Below, in pieces: positions 40,698 to 45,980 of a DNA stretch of 45,980 nucleotides; positions within the stretch are counted from its first letter, which is position 1, and each line of letters opens with the position of its first letter. The position numbers were made by a program, and so were the translations under genes. The notes under the pieces are model-generated. The model saw nothing but the letters and a program-made list of their open reading frames with translations. It was not told the origin of the DNA and did not search any database. The stretch is from a bacterium (GTDB taxonomy: Bacteria; Oederibacteriota; CAKKQC01): the NCBI GenBank assembly GCA_919901855.1, contig CAKKQC010000033.1, positions 1-45,980 on the forward strand, in the 5' to 3' direction.

Positions 40698-43600
40698 ATG
40701 TGGGGAGCACTTCGGATTGCGGTGTCCGCCGCCTGGTTCGTACTTTCGTTGCCGATCCCTGCCGGAGCGGACGCCTGGGATCCCGGCGACGATGTCGGAA
40801 CCGGCGCGACGGTCCTGACGCTGACCACCACCTACCAGACCCATCCATCCCACACGCTGGGCGCGACGGATACGGAGGACTGGTACCAGTTCTCGGCTAT
40901 CGCGGGCTACACGTACACGTTCAATACCATGGGCGGTACGGGGAACAGTTACGGGGAGCTGTTCGCCAAGAATAATGGAACCCAGCTTCAGGTGTCGGAC
41001 GACGACAGCATGGGCGGCCAGCAGTTCGGGTTCGTCTATCTGGCGGCCAAGACCCAGGTGTACTACGTTCGCGTCATGACGAACCCGGCCGGCGGCGTCT
41101 GGTCGGGGGATCTGGCCTACTGGATCGCGTCGCCACTGGTCGGCGCCGCGGCGGTGACGCCATCGTCGGTGACGGAGGGCCAATGGATCACCGTCTCGTT
41201 CACGGTCACGAACACGGGGCCTTCCTCGATCACCGGAATCGTGCCCACCGTCATCCCGCTGCCGAGCACGGCCACGCTCACCCTGGAATCCGGCCCTGTG
41301 CCCCCGGGACCCGTCACGCTGGCTTCGGGCGCCGCCCAGACGTTCAATTGGACCTACAGCACGACCGGAAACACCTGGGCCCAGGTGATTGGGTTCGCCT
41401 TCGGGACCGACGCCGGCCTGGCGCAATCGGTGAACGGGATCGCGGTCGCTTCGTATACCATCACGGGGGCGGCGCGGCTCGCGAGCGCCCTGGCTGTCAC
41501 CCCCGATCCCGCGGCGGTGGGGAGCTGGATCCAGGTCGTGCTCTCGGTCACGAACACGGGAGGGAGGGCCGCGAACGGGGTGACGCCGGCGTTGCAGATC
41601 AACCAGGGAGGAGCCGCGCTGGTCCTCGAGGGCGGTCCGGTCCCCGCCGGTCCGCTGGTCCTTCCCCCGGGGGGCGCGCAGTCCTTCACGTGGACGTACA
41701 GCGTGTCGGGAGCCGGGACGATCTCGTTCACGGGAACCGCCACGGGGACCGATGCGGGGTCGGGGTTCGCCGTGTCCGCGGCATCGACGGTACAACTGAA
41801 CAGCACGCTGACCCTCGGGGAGGCCGTGGACAATACCCCGCTCGTCTGGACCACGGGCGGGTCCGCCAACTGGTTCCCCGAGACCGGTATCACGTTCTTC
41901 GGCGGCGACGCGGCCCAGAGCGGGGACATCGACGATTTCCAGAGCTGCTTCCTCCAGACGACGGTGACCGGGCCGGCCACCCTGACGTTCTATTGGCGGG
42001 TGGATTCGGAATTCAATTTCGATTACCTGACGTTCCTGATCGACGGGACGCCGCAGGCGGGGGCGATCAGCGGCAGCGTGGCGTGGACGCAGAAGACGTT
42101 TGCGATACCGGCGGGGGCGCATACGCTGCGTTGGCAGTACTCGAAGGACGGGAGCGTGACGACCGGGGCGGATGCGGGCTGGGTGGACCAGGTCGTCTAC
42201 GCGCCAATGATCCTGACGACCGCGCTCGCGGTCGCCCCCGCGTCGCCCGTCAGGGGACAGTGGGCGCAGGTGGTGCTCACGGTGACGAATGTGGGAAGCG
42301 CGAACGTGACCGGGGTGGTCCCCGCGATCCAGCTCAACGCCGGGGCGGGGCTGGTGGTCTATGAGAACGGTCCGTCGCCGGCCGGCCCGCTGACGATCGT
42401 CCCGGGGGCGTCCCAGAGCTTTACCTGGACGTACTCGGCGTCCGGAATCGGGATCGTGGACCTAACCGCCACGGGGAGCGGGACGGACGCGGGCACCGGC
42501 AGTCCGGCTTACGCGGCGGCGACCCGGACGATGACTATCGTGACCCCGGCGCAGTTGGCGGCCTCGCTGGCCGTCGCCCCGGCGGTGGTCCCGGCCGGCC
42601 AGTGGTTCACGGTGCGGCTGACCGTCACGAACACGGGCGGCGCCGGCGCCTCGGGGCTCATGCCGTTCATGAGCGTCAACAACGGGGCCGCCCTCGTCGT
42701 GGCGCAGGGGAGCGCGGTGCCACCGGGACCGCTGAGCCTCGCGGCGGGGGCGGCGCAGACCTTCGTGTGGACGTTCAGCGCGAGCGGGGCGGGCCCGGTG
42801 GCGTTCACGGCGACGGCGGTTGGTGCCGACGCGGTCCTTGGCACCCCGGTCGCGGCTGCCGCGACCGGCGGTGCCGCGCTCACTTCGCTTCTGGCGGTAT
42901 TGACGGCGAGCCCCGGGTCGGTCGTCACCGGCCAGTGGTTCCAGATCGCGCTCACGGTGACGAACGCGGGCGGCTTCAACGTGACCGGAGTCGTGCCCGC
43001 GGTGCAGATCAACGCGGGCTCGGCGCTCGTGGTTCCCGAGGGCGGGCCCGTGCCGCCGGGGCCGGTGACGCTCGTCCCGGGCGGGGCGCAGACGTTCGTG
43101 TGGACGTACAGCGCCTCGGGTGCCGGGACGATCTCGTTCACCGCGACGGCTGGGGGGACCGACGCCGGGTCGGGCACCCCGGTCGCGGCCGCCGGGACCG
43201 TCGCCGTGACGTCGACCACCGGGCCGACGGGCCTGCCGTTCGTGGACGATTTCAGCACCAACAAGGGGTGGACCTTCGGAACGGAATGGAGCCGGGGTTC
43301 GGCCACGACCTCGTCGGGCCAGTCCTCGGGGTTCCCCGATCCGGCGACGGACACTTCGCCGGGCGCGGACAACATGATCATCGGGGCCGTGATCGGCGGC
43401 AACATCACGACGGTGCTGCACGGGTACTACTACGCGACCTCGCCCGTTATCGACACGACGAGCGCGTCGAACCTCACGCTGACGTTCCAGCGGTGGCTGA
43501 ACTCGGACTACACGTCGTGGATGACGAACACCGTGGAGGTCTTCAACGGGGTCTCGTGGGTCACCGTCTGGATGTCCGGCGGCTCCCCGGCGGTCCAGGA

Positions 43601-45980
43601 TGCCGGATGGACGCGGCAGACGTACGATGTGAGCGCGTACGCGAATGCGGGCTTCCGGGTGCGGTTCGGGCACACCGTCGGCGCAGGCGGGGCGTGGGTG
43701 ACGTCGGGATGGAACGTGGACGACGTGATGGTGTATGTTCCCTCCCTGCGGGCGGCGGCGGCGGTCGCGCCGTCCCCGGCATTCGTCGGACAGTGGGTGC
43801 AGGTGGTGCTCTCGGCCACGAACACCGGCTCGGCCGCACTCAGCGGCGTAGCGCCGTCGCTCCAGGTCAACAGCGGCGCGGCGCTGGTCGCGTACCAGTC
43901 CGGTCCCGTGCCGGCGGGGCCGGTGGGTCTCGCGGTGGGCGCGAGCCAGGCCTTCACCTGGACGTACAGCGTGTCCGGGGCGGGCACGGTCAACCTGACG
44001 CTTTCCATCACCGGCTGGGATGCCGTGTTGGGCGGCACGACCTTTACCGCTTCCACGGTGGCGCTCACGACCATCCAGCCGGCCCGGCTCCGGGGGTCGC
44101 TGAGCGCGGTGCCCGCCACGGTGTCTCCGGGCCAGTGGACGCAGATCCGGCTGACCGTGACCAACACGGGCGGGGCCAGCGCGACGGGGGTCCTGCCCGC
44201 CCTCCAGGTCAACACCGGCGCGGGGTCCGTTGCCTACCAGTCCGGGCCGGTCCCGGCGGGGCCGGTTACCCTGGCCGCCGGAGCGGCGCAGACCTTCGTG
44301 TGGACGTACAGCGCGAGCGGGGTGGGGAGCGTGCTGTTTACCGGGACGGCCACCGGAGTGGATTCCGGCACGGGCGCGTTGCTGACGAGCACCCCGGTGG
44401 CCGCGGTCGGCCTCACCATCAACGCGCTGCGGGGCGTGGCTACGGTCGTCCCGTCCACCGCGCCGGTCGGGAGCTGGTTCCAGCTCGCCCTCACGGTGAC
44501 GAACGCGGGCGTCTCCAACGTGACCGGAGTCGTGCCCGCGGTGCAGATCAACGCGGGCTCGGCGCTCGTGGTTCCCGAGGGCGGGCCCGTGCCGCCGGGG
44601 CCGGTGACGCTCGTCCCGGGCGGGGCGCAGACGTTCGTGTGGACGTACAGCATGTCCGGCTTCGGCACGATCGCCTTCACGGCGACCGCCACCGGCACCG
44701 ACACGGGATCCGGGCTGGGGGTCTCGGTCTCCGCGTCGGCGACCGTTGCGGGCGCCCTGACGCTGGGGGAGGCGGTGGACAACGTCCCCCTGGTCTGGAC
44801 GACGGGGGGAAGCGCGAACTGGTTCCCCGAGACCGGTATCGCGTACTTCGGCGGCGACGCGGCGCAGAGCGGGGATATCATCGATTCCCAGAGCTGCTAT
44901 CTCCAGACGACGGTGGCGGGGCCGGGCACGCTGACGTTCTACTGGCGAGTTGACTCGGAGTCCGGGTTCGACTACCTGACGTTCCTGATCGACGGGACGC
45001 CGCAGGCGGGGGCGATCAGCGGCAGCGTGGCGTGGACGCAGAAGACGTTTGCGATACCGGCGGGGGCGCATACGCTGCGTTGGCAGTACTCGAAGGACGG
45101 GAGCGTGACGACCGGGGCGGATGCGGGCTGGGTGGACCAGGTCGTCTACGCGCCAATGATCCTGACGACCGCGCTCGCGGTCGCCCCCGCGTCGCCCGTC
45201 AGGGGACAGTGGGCGCAGGTGGTGCTCACGGTGACGAATGTGGGAAGCGCGAACGTGACCGGGGTGCTGCCGGCAATACAGGTCAACGCCGGGGCGGGGC
45301 TGGTGGTATACGAGAACGGTCCGACCCCGGCCGGCCCGCTGACGCTGGCCCCGGGGGCGTCCCAAAGCTTCACCTGGACGTACTCGGCGTCCGGGTTGGG
45401 ATCCGTGAACCTCACCGCCACCGGGAGCGGGACGGACTCGGGCAGCGGGAGCCCGGTCTTCAGCGCGGCGACCCGCGCGCTCTCGATCGTCCCGCCGGCC
45501 CAGTTGGCAGCGTCGCTGGCCGTCGCCCCGGCGGTGGTCCCGGCCGGCCAGTGGTTCACGGTGCGGCTGACGGTCACGAACACGGGCGGCGCCGGCGCCT
45601 CGGGAGTCATGCCATTCATGAACGTCGACGGCGGGGCCGCTCTCGTCGTGGCGCAGGGGGGCGCGGTGCCGCCGGGGCCGGTTGCGCTCGCGGCGGGGGC
45701 GGCGCAGACCTTCGTGTGGACGTTCAGCGCGAGCGGGACGGGCCCGGTGGCGTTCACGGCGACGGCGACGGGCACGGACGCGGTCCTTGGCACCCCGGTC
45801 GTCGCCGCCGCATCGGGCGGCGCGACGCTCACCTCGCTGCGGGCGGTGCTGACGGCGACCCCCGGGTCGGTCGTCACCGGCCAGTGGTTCCAGATCGCGC
45901 TCACGGTGACGAACGCGGGCGGCTTCAACGTGACCGGAGTCGTGCCCGCGGTGCAGATCAACGCGGGCTCGGCGCTCGTG
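40698..45980 (+). CDS. Giant repetitive exported adhesin-like protein, 3' partial
   Basis: The frame is open from ATG 40698 to the window end (1761 codons); it is missed by any caller that requires a stop codon. GAGGAG lies four bases upstream, a clear ribosome-binding site, and the N-terminus is a signal peptide (MWGALRIAVSAAWFVLSLPI). A pre-peptidase-C-like domain (about 28-135, TEDWYQFSAIAGYTYTFNT) is followed by at least 11 CARDB-like Ig modules of about 110 residues (GQWFQIALTVTNAGG, then GPVPPGPVTL, then AQTFVWTYSASG). Two copies of a module with SANWFPETGI and LTFYWRVDSE lie at 41806-42205 and 44757-45152, and one MAM-like jelly-roll lies at 43230-43735. Probably a long surface stalk. 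It has no recognised catalytic part; the C-terminus is unseen. Confidence 0.88.
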   Translation, partial: MWGALRIAVSAAWFVLSLPIPAGADAWDPGDDVGTGATVLTLTTTYQTHPSHTLGATDTEDWYQFSAIAGYTYTFNTMGGTGNSYGELFAKNNGTQLQVSDDDSMGGQQFGFVYLAAKTQVYYVRVMTNPAGGVWSGDLAYWIASPLVGAAAVTPSSVTEGQWITVSFTVTNTGPSSITGIVPTVIPLPSTATLTLESGPVPPGPVTLASGAAQTFNWTYSTTGNTWAQVIGFAFGTDAGLAQSVNGIAVASYTITGAARLASALAVTPDPAAVGSWIQVVLSVTNTGGRAANGVTPALQINQGGAALVLEGGPVPAGPLVLPPGGAQSFTWTYSVSGAGTISFTGTATGTDAGSGFAVSAASTVQLNSTLTLGEAVDNTPLVWTTGGSANWFPETGITFFGGDAAQSGDIDDFQSCFLQTTVTGPATLTFYWRVDSEFNFDYLTFLIDGTPQAGAISGSVAWTQKTFAIPAGAHTLRWQYSKDGSVTTGADAGWVDQVVYAPMILTTALAVAPASPVRGQWAQVVLTVTNVGSANVTGVVPAIQLNAGAGLVVYENGPSPAGPLTIVPGASQSFTWTYSASGIGIVDLTATGSGTDAGTGSPAYAAATRTMTIVTPAQLAASLAVAPAVVPAGQWFTVRLTVTNTGGAGASGLMPFMSVNNGAALVVAQGSAVPPGPLSLAAGAAQTFVWTFSASGAGPVAFTATAVGADAVLGTPVAAAATGGAALTSLLAVLTASPGSVVTGQWFQIALTVTNAGGFNVTGVVPAVQINAGSALVVPEGGPVPPGPVTLVPGGAQTFVWTYSASGAGTISFTATAGGTDAGSGTPVAAAGTVAVTSTTGPTGLPFVDDFSTNKGWTFGTEWSRGSATTSSGQSSGFPDPATDTSPGADNMIIGAVIGGNITTVLHGYYYATSPVIDTTSASNLTLTFQRWLNSDYTSWMTNTVEVFNGVSWVTVWMSGGSPAVQDAGWTRQTYDVSAYANAGFRVRFGHTVGAGGAWVTSGWNVDDVMVYVPSLRAAAAVAPSPAFVGQWVQVVLSATNTGSAALSGVAPSLQVNSGAALVAYQSGPVPAGPVGLAVGASQAFTWTYSVSGAGTVNLTLSITGWDAVLGGTTFTASTVALTTIQPARLRGSLSAVPATVSPGQWTQIRLTVTNTGGASATGVLPALQVNTGAGSVAYQSGPVPAGPVTLAAGAAQTFVWTYSASGVGSVLFTGTATGVDSGTGALLTSTPVAAVGLTINALRGVATVVPSTAPVGSWFQLALTVTNAGVSNVTGVVPAVQINAGSALVVPEGGPVPPGPVTLVPGGAQTFVWTYSMSGFGTIAFTATATGTDTGSGLGVSVSASATVAGALTLGEAVDNVPLVWTTGGSANWFPETGIAYFGGDAAQSGDIIDSQSCYLQTTVAGPGTLTFYWRVDSESGFDYLTFLIDGTPQAGAISGSVAWTQKTFAIPAGAHTLRWQYSKDGSVTTGADAGWVDQVVYAPMILTTALAVAPASPVRGQWAQVVLTVTNVGSANVTGVLPAIQVNAGAGLVVYENGPTPAGPLTLAPGASQSFTWTYSASGLGSVNLTATGSGTDSGSGSPVFSAATRALSIVPPAQLAASLAVAPAVVPAGQWFTVRLTVTNTGGAGASGVMPFMNVDGGAALVVAQGGAVPPGPVALAAGAAQTFVWTFSASGTGPVAFTATATGTDAVLGTPVVAAASGGATLTSLRAVLTATPGSVVTGQWFQIALTVTNAGGFNVTGVVPAVQINAGSALV
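42024..42317 (+). repeat. 294-bp perfect direct repeat, copy 1
   Basis: Identical base for base to 44973-45266, 2949 bases (983 codons) downstream, inside the repetitive surface protein. Flanking sequence of both copies is homologous but diverged. Confidence 0.9.
42978..43112 (+). repeat. 135-bp direct repeat within CARDB-like modules
   Basis: Matches 44517-44651 (offset 1539 bases, 513 codons) without visible differences, and its first 54 bases recur at 45927-45980. It encodes NVTGVVPAVQINAGSALVVP and following residues. Confidence 0.85.
44517..44651 (+). repeat. 135-bp direct repeat, second copy
   Basis: Second copy of 42978-43112, in a different module of the same protein, showing that the modules have been homogenised or recently shuffled. 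Confidence 0.85.
44973..45266 (+). repeat. 294-bp perfect direct repeat, copy 2
   Basis: Second copy of 42024-42317. The same 2949-base offset also relates 42921-43031 to the last 110 bases of the window, so the duplicated segment continues past the edge. Confidence 0.9.

Noticed and set aside
39375-45365. Very long open frames on the minus strand opposite cstA and the repetitive surface protein (39375-42122 and 42462-45365)
   Set aside because: They are Arg/Gly/Pro-rich antisense shadows caused by high GC and by the repeats; the plus-strand frames carry recognisable domains and signal peptides.

Overview
The window is high-GC, almost fully coding DNA from a Gram-negative bacterium. It encodes an apolipoprotein N-acyltransferase, several PorV-type outer-membrane barrels and many exported proteins. 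The best taxonomic hint is the pseudopilin-like tail of the gene at 23706-24611 (a KGNL...IYYGEHEG...YP pattern with a final VNSAATDARG), which resembles proteins abundant in Elusimicrobiota. Barrel/CsgG fusions, DUF2723 membrane proteins and FlgD-type Ig tails fit Elusimicrobiota or a neighbouring candidate phylum. This placement is tentative. No phage, insertion sequence or CRISPR was seen, and no gene-free stretch exceeds 300 bases.

Layout: (1) 1-5328, the rest of a giant multi-propeller exported protein that begins before the window. (2) 5341-6800, def-fmt on the minus strand, diverging from (3) 6838-9075, an MglA-like GTPase carrying its own Roadblock domain plus a second Roadblock protein. 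(4) 9127-14840, minus strand: udg4, a Tat-type TIM-barrel lipoprotein, priA and an exported metallophosphoesterase. (5) 15011-19454, minus strand: two TPR proteins, a membrane protein, tRNA-Thr, a subtilase with an FlgD-like tail and a PorV-like barrel. (6) 19495-22165, plus strand: tRNA-Leu, tRNA-Val fused to a cyclophilin lipoprotein, and an unrecognised 595-residue protein. (7) lnt diverging from an RDD-pseudopilin fusion. (8) 24674-33161, minus strand: two DUF2723/TPR membrane proteins, truB, ribF, a small membrane protein, then glmU-prs. (9) 33276-38506, plus strand: a duplicated cassette of secreted protein plus barrel/CsgG protein. (10) cstA. (11) 40698 to the window end, a giant repetitive adhesin-like gene that runs off the edge.

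Three themes recur. Exported proteins with Ig-like C-terminal tails are each encoded beside a PorV-like barrel (three pairs here), which suggests matched cargo and outer-membrane partner. Almost every operon head has a -10-like hexamer only 6-11 bases before the start codon and no Shine-Dalgarno, so leaderless translation looks normal here; two protein starts directly abut tRNA 3' ends. Long palindromes with GGGGAC/GTCCCC feet sit at gene ends, and one has apparently removed the native stop of lnt.
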